From Actinoplanes sp. SE50/110 (GTDB lineage Bacteria > Actinomycetota > Actinomycetes > Mycobacteriales > Micromonosporaceae), in NCBI RefSeq assembly GCF_900119315.1, contig NZ_LT827010.1, forward strand, positions 5,489,001 to 5,553,000: a DNA stretch of 64,000 nt, in the 5' to 3' direction. How positions within the stretch are numbered: the first letter of the stretch is position 1; the number at the start of each line of letters is the position of its first letter. Position numbers and translations under genes: made by a program. Positions 44,058 through 52,377 of the stretch are shown piece after piece. Under the pieces are notes generated by a model. That model saw nothing but the letters and a program-made list of their open reading frames with translations, was not told the DNA's origin and made no database searches.

Positions 44058-44417
44058 CGCGACTTCCTCTCCCCCTGTGCCGCGGCCCGGATACGGCGCC
44101 CCTACGCCAACCGATCCGGCATGCCGAAATCGGTCACGACGCGCTGTGCCGCGCTTGATTCGGCGGGACGCCGCGCCTCCCGGACTTCCGGGATGTGTGT
44201 GTCACGGTCGCTGAGCACTATAACCACCTGCCTACCGCTCGGCGTCGCCCAGTCACGCCCGCCACACCGTCTAAGGAATCCTAGGAGGCTAGGTGACTAG
44301 CCGGCGGCGCGCTTCCCGCCCTCATTGCAGCGACCCCGCTCCCCTGCAGCCGGCAGTGCCGCGTCCCTTACCTCCGCTCACCGATCCGGTGCAAGCACCG
44401 ACGGACCGGGCGGGCGG
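44058..44417. other. 360-bp intergenic region, divergence-free, between pgsA and a sigma gene
   Basis: Both flanking genes are on the minus strand, so this holds the end of the sigma gene transcript and the pgsA promoter. On the minus strand TATAGT at 44217-44222 is a fair -10 without a good -35. A near-perfect palindrome TCCCGGA-CT-TCCGGGA at 44178-44193 would lie shortly after its start point. No tRNA, small RNA or additional gene was recognised. Confidence 0.4.
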
Positions 44418-45401
44418 TCAGGGGTGGCGGTTGAACAGGGACCACAGGGAAGGGGGCGGGGTGGGCAGGTGCCGGCCGGTGGTGTCGAGCCATGTGGTGG
44501 TGTTGACCACGCGGTGGTCGGCGATGTCGAGTATCACCAGGGCGAACGGGACGTGGCCGGCCTCTGTCGGGCGCATCTGCCAGAAGGCCGGCTGTCCGGA
44601 GGCGGCCGTCGGGAGCAGGCGGTGGCCGGTGCAGGCGGCTTCGGGGGCGCTCATAGCCAGGCCGATCCGGTCGCGACCGTGCAGGGACCAGGCGAACGGT
44701 GGCATCGAGGTGGTGGCGTCCTCGTGCAGCAGGGCGACCAGGGCGGCGATGTCGTGGCTCTCGAAGGCGGCGCAGTAGCGGGCGAGCAGGGTTCGCTGGT
44801 CGGCGTCGGCCGGGTTCAGCGGGTCGCCGGGGTGTGGGGCCACCGTCCGCAGCGTGGCGCGGGCGCGCTGCAGAGCGCTGGTCACCGAGGCGGCCGAGCT
44901 CTCCAGCAGCGCGGCGACGTCGTTGGCGGACCAGCACAGGACGTCGCGCAGGATCAGGACCGAGCGCTGCCGGGGCGGCAGGTGCTGCAGGGCGGCGACG
45001 AAGGCCAGCCGGATGCTCTCCCGCTGCACCACCAGCGTGGCCGGGTCCTGGGCGAGGTCGAGAACCCGCGCGTCGGGGATCGGGCGCACCTCCGCACCGG
45101 GCGCCAGCAGCGCACCGAACGGCTCGCCCGCGGAACCGGGCGCGGCCAGGTCGAGCGGCACGGCGCGCCGGGCGGCTCCGCGCAGCAGGTCGACGCAGAC
45201 GTTGGTGGCGATGCGGTACACCCAGGTGCGCACCGAGCCGCGCGCCTCGTCGTAGCGGCCGGCGGCGCGCAACGCCCGCTCGAACGTCTCCTGGACAGCG
45301 TCCTCGGCCTCGTGCCCGGAACCGAGCATCCGGTAGCAGTATCCGGTCAGCTCGACCCGCAGCCCCGCCAGCACCTCCTCCACATCCCCGAAGATAGCCA
45401 C
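44418..45401 (-). CDS. ECF sigma factor with SnoaL-like tail (TIGR02960 type)
   Basis: 327 aa. Sigma region 2 (YRMLGSGHEAEDAVQETFERALR) and region 4 (LPPRQRSVLILRDVLCWSANDVAALLESSAASVTSALQRAR) are clear. After residue 200 comes a SnoaL/NTF2-like domain (RYCAAFESHDIAALVALLHEDATTSMPP), which in this group replaces an anti-sigma factor and tunes activity. It redirects RNA polymerase to an unknown regulon. GTG 45401 is used; a GTG a few codons downstream is possible. The divergent TIGR03083 gene 178 bp away is a plausible target. Confidence 0.9.
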   Translation of the reverse strand: MAIFGDVEEVLAGLRVELTGYCYRMLGSGHEAEDAVQETFERALRAAGRYDEARGSVRTWVYRIATNVCVDLLRGAARRAVPLDLAAPGSAGEPFGALLAPGAEVRPIPDARVLDLAQDPATLVVQRESIRLAFVAALQHLPPRQRSVLILRDVLCWSANDVAALLESSAASVTSALQRARATLRTVAPHPGDPLNPADADQRTLLARYCAAFESHDIAALVALLHEDATTSMPPFAWSLHGRDRIGLAMSAPEAACTGHRLLPTAASGQPAFWQMRPTEAGHVPFALVILDIADHRVVNTTTWLDTTGRHLPTPPPSLWSLFNRHP

Positions 45402-45579
45402 CCCGCCGCCCCGCCCGGCCGCGGCGGGTCAGCGCACCACGTGCGGGTGGCGCGGCGCAGGGGTGGGTGCAGGTGGGCGGCTGACGGCGTACGCGGCAAT
45501 CGGCGGACCGATGAAAAAGCGGACCCGCCGCCGTATCCCCTTCGACGAGGCGCGCCCGGAGGGCGCGAAGGGAGTGGAG

Positions 45580-46194
45580 ATGACGACGGTGACCGACGTG
45601 CGGGCCGAGATCGCGGCGCAGCGGCGGGAGCTCGCCGCGCTGCTGGCGGAATTGACCGCGGAGCAGTGGGACCGGGAGACGCTGTGTGACGGCTGGCGGG
45701 TGCGGGAGGTGGTGGCGCATGTGACGCAGCCGTTCCGGGCTTCGCTGCCGCGGTTCCTGGTGGATTTCGCGCGGGCGGGCGGGAATTTCGATCGGATGGC
45801 GGATCGGGTGGCCCGGCGGGACGCGGCGCGGCTGAGCAGTGCCGCGTTGCTCGCGGCGGTGCGGGACAATGTGGAGCACCCCTGGTCGCCACCCGGGGGT
45901 GGACTGGTGGGGGCGCTGTCCCACGATGTCATCCACACGCTGGACATCGATCCGTGGCGGGAGGTGCCGGTAGCGCGGATGACGCTGGTGCTGGGTGGGA
46001 TGTCGCCGCGCAGTGTCGGGTATTTCGGGGCGGATCTCGACGGGGTGCGGCTGGTGGCGACCGATCGTGACTGGGCGCACGGTGCCGGTGAGGCGGTTCA
46101 CGGGCGGGCCCAGGATCTGCTGATGGTGATCTGCGGGCGGCGGCTGCCACCGGGGCTGCTGACCGGGCATCCGGCCGCCAGGTACACCGGTTGA
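45580..46194 (+). CDS. TIGR03083 family (mycothiol-dependent enzyme-like) protein
   Basis: 204 aa. LCDGWRVREVVAHVTQP near residue 45 and LSHDVIHTLDID in the second half are the metal-histidine segments of the DinB-like four-helix fold in which maleylpyruvate isomerases and other mycothiol-dependent enzymes fall. The substrate is unknown. ATG 45580 has GGGAG at suitable spacing; an ATG at 45511 would add a basic, shadow-like leader. It is divergent from the sigma gene and followed by the AraC gene. Confidence 0.85.
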   Translation: MTTVTDVRAEIAAQRRELAALLAELTAEQWDRETLCDGWRVREVVAHVTQPFRASLPRFLVDFARAGGNFDRMADRVARRDAARLSSAALLAAVRDNVEHPWSPPGGGLVGALSHDVIHTLDIDPWREVPVARMTLVLGGMSPRSVGYFGADLDGVRLVATDRDWAHGAGEAVHGRAQDLLMVICGRRLPPGLLTGHPAARYTG

Positions 46195-46223
46195 CCCCGA
46201 CAAATCGCCCGATCAGTCAGGAG

Positions 46224-46269
46224 GAGGCGGATTTAACACTGATTGGCACCGCCTCAATTGACCGGTCAA
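46224..46269 (+). promoter_or_regulatory. operator region before the AraC-type gene
   Basis: Two inverted repeats lie immediately upstream: GAGGCGG (46224-46230) with CCGCCTC (46249-46255), and the perfect 12-bp palindrome TTGACCGGTCAA (46258-46269), 4-10 bp before the candidate start codons. The second one would cover the ribosome site and fits autoregulation or translational control. Confidence 0.5.
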
Positions 46270-46279
46270 GCTGTTGAGC

Positions 46280-47245
46280 GTGCAAGCTTCGACTCATCAG
46301 ATCAGCGACGTCGGCGAGGCCCGGGAGGTGTTGCGCAAGTACTTCTACGCCGTCGACATGGACGTGCTGCGGAAGCGGCGGGACTGGACGGCGCGCTTCG
46401 CGGTCGGCGGCTGCACCGCGGTCACCCTCGGGGATCTGGATTTCGGGGTGGATGTGCGGGTCAGTGCCGGGGAACTCGGCGCCTACCACGTGAATCTCCC
46501 GCTGACCGGCGGCCTGAGCTGGCATCAGGGCCGGGACGCGCCGCGCCGGGCGTGGGCCGGGCGGTCCGCGGCGGTGTTCCAGCCGGTCGGCGACACCATC
46601 GTGGACCGGTGGGACGGTGACTGCCGGCTGCTGGCCGTGAAGATCAGCCGGACCGAGCTGGAAACCCACCTGGAGCAGTTGCTGGACCGTCCAGTGCGCG
46701 GCCCGGTGCAGCTCGCGCCGGTGCTCGACACGGCGCAGGGGCCGGGCGCCGGCTGGGCCCGGCTGGCCCGGCTGATCGTCGAGGACGTGGGCTGCCCGGA
46801 CGGGCTGACCGGGCATCCGGTGATCGGTGCCCGGCTGCGGGAGGCGCTGGTCACCGGGCTGCTGCTGAGCACCGAGCACCGGTATCGGGACCCGCTGGAG
46901 CGGCAGACCCCGGCGCTGGCCGCGCCCGGCGCGATCCGGCGGGTGGTCGAGGCGATGCGCGCGCAGCCCGCCCGGCCGTTCACGGTGGCGGACCTGGCAC
47001 GGATCGCCGGGGTGGGTTCGCGGGCGCTGCAGCAGAGTTTCGCGCGCTATGTGGGGATGCCGCCGATGACGTATCTGCGCCAGCTGCGGCTCGGCCTGGT
47101 CCACGACAGCCTGGCCGGCGCGGAGCCGGGGACGACGACGGTGGCCCAGGAGGCGTACCGCTTCGGGTTCACCCACCTGGGCCGGTTCGCCGCCGCCTAC
47201 CGGGAGCGTTACGGCACGGCCCCCTCGGAGACGCTGCGGGACTAG
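46280..47245 (+). CDS. AraC-family transcriptional regulator
   Basis: 321 aa from GTG 46280 (TTG 46274 also possible; a TGA at 46259 rules out anything earlier). The N-terminal domain (about 30-190) is a beta-rich AraC-binding-like sensor; the C-terminal two helix-turn-helix units read PFTVADLARIAGVGSRALQQSFARYVGMPPMTYLRQLRL and VAQEAYRFGFTHLGRFAAAYRERYG, close to the family consensus. No clear ribosome site precedes the start. It converges on the SRPBCC gene (4-bp overlap of ends). Target and ligand unknown. Confidence 0.9.
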   Translation: MQASTHQISDVGEAREVLRKYFYAVDMDVLRKRRDWTARFAVGGCTAVTLGDLDFGVDVRVSAGELGAYHVNLPLTGGLSWHQGRDAPRRAWAGRSAAVFQPVGDTIVDRWDGDCRLLAVKISRTELETHLEQLLDRPVRGPVQLAPVLDTAQGPGAGWARLARLIVEDVGCPDGLTGHPVIGARLREALVTGLLLSTEHRYRDPLERQTPALAAPGAIRRVVEAMRAQPARPFTVADLARIAGVGSRALQQSFARYVGMPPMTYLRQLRLGLVHDSLAGAEPGTTTVAQEAYRFGFTHLGRFAAAYRERYGTAPSETLRD

Positions 47246-47715
47246 CCCAGCGCCGTGACGAAGCGGTGCAGGTACAGCGGCCAGCCGTTGTCGCCGTCCA
47301 CCGCGTCGCGGATGCCCTCCCAGCCGGGCCCGTGCCGGTCGAGGTTGCGGTGTTCGAGCTCGACCCGGGTGCGGTCGTCGGCCTCGGCGACGAAGCGGAC
47401 CTCCACCTCGCTGCGGTTGGCCGGGTCGGGCTCCACCTGCCAGTTCGGTCCGATGTCCCAGCTGAACAGCAGCCGGTGCGGCGGCTCGAAGGCCAGCACG
47501 TGACCCCACGTGCACTCGCCACCGTCCGCGGCCCGGTCGTAGATCCGGCCGCCGACCCGCGGCTCCAGGACGGTGTCGGTGATCGGTGCGGTCATCAGAT
47601 TGTGATCGCGCGGTTTGATATCGCCGAACCGTTGGGTGAACACGGCGAACGCGCGCTGCACGGAGGCGGGGACGACGATCTGCCGGAGCACGATCGGCGT
47701 GGTGGACCGGGTCAT
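47242..47715 (-). CDS. SRPBCC (AHSA1-like) protein
   Basis: 157 aa. The fold is that of START/AHA1-like proteins: VPASVQRAFAVFTQRFGDI near the start, GGRIYDRAADGGECTWGHVLAFEPPHRLLFSWDIG in the middle and a C-terminal helix ending YLHRFVTALG. Members bind small hydrophobic ligands or act as co-chaperones. It is encoded directly behind an ArsR-type regulator with ATGA overlap, the usual pair in actinomycetes, and the regulator probably controls it. Substrate unknown. Confidence 0.92.
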   Translation of the reverse strand: MTRSTTPIVLRQIVVPASVQRAFAVFTQRFGDIKPRDHNLMTAPITDTVLEPRVGGRIYDRAADGGECTWGHVLAFEPPHRLLFSWDIGPNWQVEPDPANRSEVEVRFVAEADDRTRVELEHRNLDRHGPGWEGIRDAVDGDNGWPLYLHRFVTALG

Positions 47716-48032
47716 GGGGTTTCCTCTTCGGACGAGACGGCTTGCTGATAGCCCTGCAGTGCCTGCCTCCAGAACGCGTCGAGCTGATCCCGCAGTGCCG
47801 CCACACCGGTCGCGTTCAGACGGTAGACCCGGCGCGTGCCGGCCGCCTCGTCGTCGACCAGGCCGGCCGCTTTGAGCACTTTGAGGTGCTGGGACACGGC
47901 GGGCCGGCTGATCGGCAGTCGATCAGCCAGCTCGCCGACCGCCCGCGGCGCATCGGCCAGGCAGGACACGATCGCGCGCCGGCTCGGGTCACCGAGGATC
48001 TCCCACCCGTCAGGCGCTTGGTAAGTAGCCAC
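47712..48032 (-). CDS. ArsR-family transcriptional regulator
   Basis: 106 aa from GTG 48032; a longer frame to 48068 would swallow the operator. Winged helix: LGDPSRRAIVSCLADAPRAVGELADRLPISRPAVSQHLKVLKAAGLV, then a DEAAGTRRVYRL wing. No metal-binding cysteines are visible, so this belongs to the non-metal ArsR group that pairs with SRPBCC proteins. A repeat GGTAAG...CTTACC lies directly before the start, fitting autorepression. Confidence 0.9.
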   Translation of the reverse strand: MATYQAPDGWEILGDPSRRAIVSCLADAPRAVGELADRLPISRPAVSQHLKVLKAAGLVDDEAAGTRRVYRLNATGVAALRDQLDAFWRQALQGYQQAVSSEEETP

Positions 48033-48054
48033 GAACGGTAAGTTACGGCTTACC
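48020..48054 (-). promoter_or_regulatory. ArsR-type operator
   Basis: GGTAAG-TTACGG-CTTACC (48037-48054) is a perfect inverted repeat five bases before the regulator start, and a further GGTAAG direct copy lies at 48020-48025. Position suggests that the ArsR protein represses its own operon. Confidence 0.6.
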
Positions 48055-48072
48055 GAAGGCGCCGTCAAGGCC

Positions 48073-50025
48073 TCAGTGGCGGCCCCGGCGGGCGTTGACG
48101 TAGTCGTCGATCACGTAGCGGCCCAGTTCCTCGGCGTCCGGGCTGAACACCCGGCCGCCGTTGCGCCGGGCCACCGCGTCCATGAAACGCTGCAGGCCCG
48201 GGTCGTCGCCGAGCATGAACACGTTCAGCGTGGCGCCGTAGCGGGTGAGCAGATCGACCTCCCGCACCGTGGCCCGGACGGTCTCCGGGGTGGGCGGCCA
48301 CCAGAACAGGGCCTCGCCGTCGTCCTCCAGGTGCGCGGTGGGCTCACCGTCGGTGACGACCAGGACGACCGGTTCGGCCCCCGGGTGGCGGCGCAGGTGG
48401 CGGGCCGCCAGTTTCAGGGCGTGCTGCAGGTTGGTGCCCTTCTCCAGGGTGGGCTCGGTGCCGGCCAGCTCACCCTGGCTCAGCGCCATGGCGTACCTGC
48501 CGAAGCCGATGATCTGCAGCGCGTCCTGCGGATACCTGGTGGCGACCAGATGCGACAGGGCCAGGGCGGTCTGTTTCATCGGGCCCCAGCGACCGTCGGC
48601 GTACATCGAATAGGAGAGGTCGACACAGAGGGCGACCGCGGCGGAGGACCGCCGTTCGGTTTCGGCTACCTCGAAATCCTCCGGAGCCAGCCGTACGGGC
48701 AGGGTGGCGACGTCGCGCGAAGCGGCCCGGCGGCGGACCGCGTTGCCGATCGTGCGGACCACGTCGAGCGGCTGGTCGTCGCCGAACTCCCAGCGGCGCG
48801 ACGAGCCGATCAGGTCGCCGGCCGCGCCCGCGTCACGCATGTCGTGGTCGCCGCGCTTGCCGCCGATGTCGTGGAAGATCTTCGCCAGGGCGGTCTGGCC
48901 CAGCCGGCGCAGCGCCTTCGGCGACAGGGTGAGCCCGTCGCCGTCGCGTTCCACCCAGCCCTGCCGGCGCAGCTCCCGCTCCAGTTCGCGGAGGCGGCGC
49001 AGGTCGTCGGCGGCGGACCGGCCGAGCTGGCGTTCGACCGATTCCACGTCGACGTCGTCGAGGGTGGCGCCCGGGTGCTCCTGGCCCAGTTGGTCGATCA
49101 GCTCGTCCAGGTCGGCGATGTCCCCCAGGGCGGCGGCCGCGTCGCCGTAGCCGAGGTCCTCGGAGCCGCGCATCCGCTCGCCGCGGCCCCAGTTGAGGCC
49201 GGGGCGCAGCGCCCGCAGGTTGTCGGTGAGCTCACTCATCTGTCCCCGCAACGGGCCGTCGCCGAGCGCCTGGTCCATCAGGCTCTGCAGTTCCTCGCGT
49301 TGCTGCGGGCTCAGCGAGCGCATCAGCCGCTCGGCCGCGGCGGCCTGGCGGGCCAGGGAGTCGATCAGCTCGTCGACGTTCTGCGGGTTGTCCGGGAAGA
49401 AGCGGCCGTGCTTCTCCATGAACTGCTGGAACGCGTCGGTGGTGTCCTCGCCGCGGGCATGCTTGCCGAGCAGACCGTTGAGGTCGCCCAGCATCTCCGA
49501 CACCTCCGAGAAGTCACCGTTGCGCAGGGCGTCGCGCATGCCGGCGAAGCGCTGCTCGACCACCTCCCGGCGGAGCCCGGAGAGGATCTGCCGGTAGATG
49601 TCGCGAGCTTCCGGAGACTGCCAGTCATACTCCGACAGTTCCGCGATGGCCTGCGAGGTGGACCGAGGCAGGTTGTCCAGGACCGCCTCGTTGAACCGGG
49701 ACTCCATGTCGTCCCGGGCCCGCAGGGTGTCCCGCTCCTCGGCGAGCGCCTGGTCGAGCATCTGCCGCGCCCGGGTCACCGCGCCGTCCAGGTTTCCCCG
49801 GCGCAGCGCGTCCCGCCGCAGCCGCCGGGCACGGTCGCGCAGATCGTCGAGCCCGCGGCCGTCCCGCGGCCCGCGCCGGATCAGGTCACGCAGCGCGTCG
49901 CGCAGGCTGTCGCCCCGCATGACCCGCTCACCCATCTCGTCGACCGCGGCCCGCACGTCGTAGGGCGGGGCGAGCGGGTCCGGCCCGTCCCGCCAGGCCC
50001 CGTACCGGAAGACGTTTCGTGCCAT
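48073..50025 (-). CDS. VWA-domain protein of the second AAA+/VWA pair
   Basis: 650 aa. Long helical N-terminal part rich in Arg/Asp/Leu (1-430), including several amphipathic helices, followed by a VWA domain with MIDAS DLSYSMY (DxSxS) and VVLVVTDGEPTAH. It lies just downstream of the ChlI-like AAA+ gene with two bases between genes, so both are co-expressed. This type of pair resembles magnesium-chelatase D/I-like modules, but no chelatase H subunit is present. Target unknown. ATG 50025. Confidence 0.92.
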   Translation of the reverse strand: MARNVFRYGAWRDGPDPLAPPYDVRAAVDEMGERVMRGDSLRDALRDLIRRGPRDGRGLDDLRDRARRLRRDALRRGNLDGAVTRARQMLDQALAEERDTLRARDDMESRFNEAVLDNLPRSTSQAIAELSEYDWQSPEARDIYRQILSGLRREVVEQRFAGMRDALRNGDFSEVSEMLGDLNGLLGKHARGEDTTDAFQQFMEKHGRFFPDNPQNVDELIDSLARQAAAAERLMRSLSPQQREELQSLMDQALGDGPLRGQMSELTDNLRALRPGLNWGRGERMRGSEDLGYGDAAAALGDIADLDELIDQLGQEHPGATLDDVDVESVERQLGRSAADDLRRLRELERELRRQGWVERDGDGLTLSPKALRRLGQTALAKIFHDIGGKRGDHDMRDAGAAGDLIGSSRRWEFGDDQPLDVVRTIGNAVRRRAASRDVATLPVRLAPEDFEVAETERRSSAAVALCVDLSYSMYADGRWGPMKQTALALSHLVATRYPQDALQIIGFGRYAMALSQGELAGTEPTLEKGTNLQHALKLAARHLRRHPGAEPVVLVVTDGEPTAHLEDDGEALFWWPPTPETVRATVREVDLLTRYGATLNVFMLGDDPGLQRFMDAVARRNGGRVFSPDAEELGRYVIDDYVNARRGRH

Positions 50026-50027
50026 CG

Positions 50028-51452
50028 TCAGCTCCCGTAGAGGGTGCGGCCGTCGTCGGTCATCTCCTTGGCCAGCCGCCGGGTCAGATGCAGCCCCTCC
50101 AGCACGAACTCGATTCCGGAGGCGGCCTGCCCCGGGCTCGGCGCGTCGCCCAGCCCGAGCCGGTCGAGCACCTTGGCCAGCCCCGGCACCGTGCCGATCT
50201 GGGTGAGCAACTCCTCGGCGCTGACCAGGTCACCGGTCTGGATGATCGCCCCCTCGGCGACCAGGTCGGTGAAGCCGGACAGGTCGAGCCCGGCGAGCCG
50301 GGCCCGGAACGTCTCGGCGGTGGCGACCCGCAGCAGGTGGGCGAGGACCTCGGTCTCGCGCCCCTCCTCGCCGCTCTCGAACTCCACCTTGCCGCGCAGC
50401 GTCGAGGTGACCGACACGGTGTCGCAGATCCGGGCGACCGCCTCCCGCTCGCCGCGCAGGCCGGCCCGGCGCAGCGCGGACGCCGCCACCGTCTCGGCGG
50501 CCGCGATCGAGAACCGGGCCGACACGCCGGAGCGGGCGTCGACCGACGACGACTCGCGGACCCCGCGGGTGTAGCGGGCGAGCACGTCGACGAGGTGCTC
50601 CGGGACGGCGGCGACCAGCGCCGCCTCCTGCCGGATCAGCGCGGTCTCCAGCTCCAGGTCGACCGGGTAGTGGGTGCGGATCTCGGCGCCGAAGCGGTCC
50701 TTGAGCGGGGTGATGATCCGGCCCCGGTTGGTGTAGTCCTCCGGGTTGGCCGAGGCGACCAGCAGCAGGTCCAGCGGCAGCCGCAGCTGGTAGCCGCGGA
50801 CCTGGATGTCGCGCTCCTCCAGGACGTTGAGCAGCGACACCTGGATCCGCTCGGCCAGGTCGGGCAGCTCGTTGACCGCGAAGATGCCCCGGTTGGTGCG
50901 CGGCACCAGGCCGAAGTGGATGGTGTCCGGGTCGCCCAGCGAGCGGCCCTCGGCCACCTTGATCGGGTCGACGTCGCCGATCAGGTCGCCGACGCTGGTG
51001 TCCGGGGTGGCGAGCTTCTCCCCGTACCGCTCGGAGCGGTGCAGCCAGGAGATCGGCAGCAGGTCGCCGGCCTCGGCGACCAGCCGGCGCGACGCCGGGG
51101 TGAGCGGGTGATACGGATGTTCGTGCAGCTCGGAACCGGTGATGTAGGGCGTCCACTCGTCCAGCAGCCCGGCCAGGGCGCGGATCAGGCGGGTCTTGCC
51201 CTGGCCGCGCTCACCGAGCAGGACCATGTCGTGGCCGGCGAGCAGGGCCCGCTCGACCTCGGGCAGCACGGTGTCGTCGTAGCCGACGATGCCGGGGAAG
51301 CGGGGCTCGCCGGAGCGCAGCCTGTCGAGCAGGTTGTCGCGCAGCTCCTCTTTCACGGTGCGGAACTCGTGCCCGGTGGCACGCAGCTCGCCCAGGGTGC
51401 GCGGCAGGTCGGCGGGAGTTTCGGAGATGATCGCGGTAGGACCCTCTGTCAC
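50028..51452 (-). CDS. AAA+ ATPase, Mg-chelatase ChlI-like
   Basis: 474 aa from GTG 51452; TTG 51482 is a weak alternative. Walker A GERGQGKTRL, then GIFAVNELPDL in the Walker B position, a VSLLNVLEERDIQVRGYQLRLPLDLLLVASANPEDYTNRGRI stretch (pre-sensor insert and sensor 1) and TPLKDRFGAEIRTHYP. The insert before sensor 1 is typical of the ChlI/MoxR clade. The next gene encodes its VWA partner. Substrate unknown. It diverges from the PhzF gene. Confidence 0.9.
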   Translation of the reverse strand: MTEGPTAIISETPADLPRTLGELRATGHEFRTVKEELRDNLLDRLRSGEPRFPGIVGYDDTVLPEVERALLAGHDMVLLGERGQGKTRLIRALAGLLDEWTPYITGSELHEHPYHPLTPASRRLVAEAGDLLPISWLHRSERYGEKLATPDTSVGDLIGDVDPIKVAEGRSLGDPDTIHFGLVPRTNRGIFAVNELPDLAERIQVSLLNVLEERDIQVRGYQLRLPLDLLLVASANPEDYTNRGRIITPLKDRFGAEIRTHYPVDLELETALIRQEAALVAAVPEHLVDVLARYTRGVRESSSVDARSGVSARFSIAAAETVAASALRRAGLRGEREAVARICDTVSVTSTLRGKVEFESGEEGRETEVLAHLLRVATAETFRARLAGLDLSGFTDLVAEGAIIQTGDLVSAEELLTQIGTVPGLAKVLDRLGLGDAPSPGQAASGIEFVLEGLHLTRRLAKEMTDDGRTLYGS

Positions 51453-51564
51453 CGCAGGAACGCTACTCCGCAGACGGGACAACCGGCGACTGTGATCGCG
51501 AACGCGGCCAGCGCCGCGAGATTGGCGTTAGGTCACGGCCGCGGCGCGCGGCAGAGTCGTCACC

Positions 51565-52377
51565 ATGATGGAGTCGTACGCCGCGTTCACCACCGATCCG
51601 GCCGGCGGAAACCCGGCCGGGGTGGTCCGGGACGCCGCCGCCCTGTCCGACGCCCGGATGCTGGCGATCGCCGCCGACCTGGGCTATTCGGAGACCGCAT
51701 TCGTCACCTCGCGCGACGGCGACCGGTACCGGGTGCGCTACTTCAGCCCGCTCACCGAGATCCCGTTCTGCGGGCACGCGACGGTGGCCACCGCGGTCGC
51801 GCTGGGGCCGGGCGAGCATGTGTTCCTGACCAACGCCGGTGAGGTGCCGGTGACCGTCGACACCCACGGGGTGGCCACGCTGACCAGCGTCCCGCCGCGC
51901 GTCGAGCCGCTCGGCGCGGACGCGGTGAGCGCGCTGCTGGCGGCGCTGCGCTGGGCCGCCACGGACCTCGACCCGGGGCTGCCGCCCCGGGTGGCGTACG
52001 CCGGCGCCTGGCATCCGATCCTGGCCGTCCGCGGCCGGGAGCGGCTCGCGGACCTGGACTACGACGTGCCGGCGCTGAAAGCGCTGATGACCGAGGCCGG
52101 CTGGACCACCGTGCAGCTGGTGTTCCGCGCCGATCCGCAGACCTTCGACGTGCGCGATCCGTTCCCGGTCGGCGGCGTCTACGAGGACCCGGCGACCGGT
52201 GCGGCCGCCGCGGCGCTCGGCGGCTACCTGCGGGAGCTCGGCCTGGTCGCGGACGACGCGACGCTCACCGTGCGGCAGGGCGACGACCTGGGCCGGCCCA
52301 GCCGGATCACCGTCCGGCTGGTGCCCGGCGAACCCGGGGTGCGGGTGTCCGGGCACGCGGTGCCGATCGGTCAGTGA
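51565..52377 (+). CDS. PhzF-family isomerase-like protein
   Basis: 270 aa. Family landmarks are present: GGNPAGVV at the N-terminus, the E in SETAFVT (catalytic Glu of the PhzF fold), FCGHATVAT and YEDPATGAAAAALGGYL. Related enzymes make phenazine precursors or act as epimerases; most actinomycete members have no known substrate. ATG 51565. The 3' end overlaps that of the convergent GGDEF gene by seven bases. Confidence 0.93.
   Translation: MMESYAAFTTDPAGGNPAGVVRDAAALSDARMLAIAADLGYSETAFVTSRDGDRYRVRYFSPLTEIPFCGHATVATAVALGPGEHVFLTNAGEVPVTVDTHGVATLTSVPPRVEPLGADAVSALLAALRWAATDLDPGLPPRVAYAGAWHPILAVRGRERLADLDYDVPALKALMTEAGWTTVQLVFRADPQTFDVRDPFPVGGVYEDPATGAAAAALGGYLRELGLVADDATLTVRQGDDLGRPSRITVRLVPGEPGVRVSGHAVPIGQ

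Noticed and set aside
44058..44417. tRNA or small RNA in the gap between pgsA and the sigma gene
   Set aside because: No T-loop consensus or cloverleaf arms could be found; only a palindrome and a lone -10 like box.
46219..46227. AGGAGGAGG as ribosome site of the AraC gene
   Set aside because: No start codon lies at working distance and an in-frame TGA at 46259 separates it from the AraC frame.
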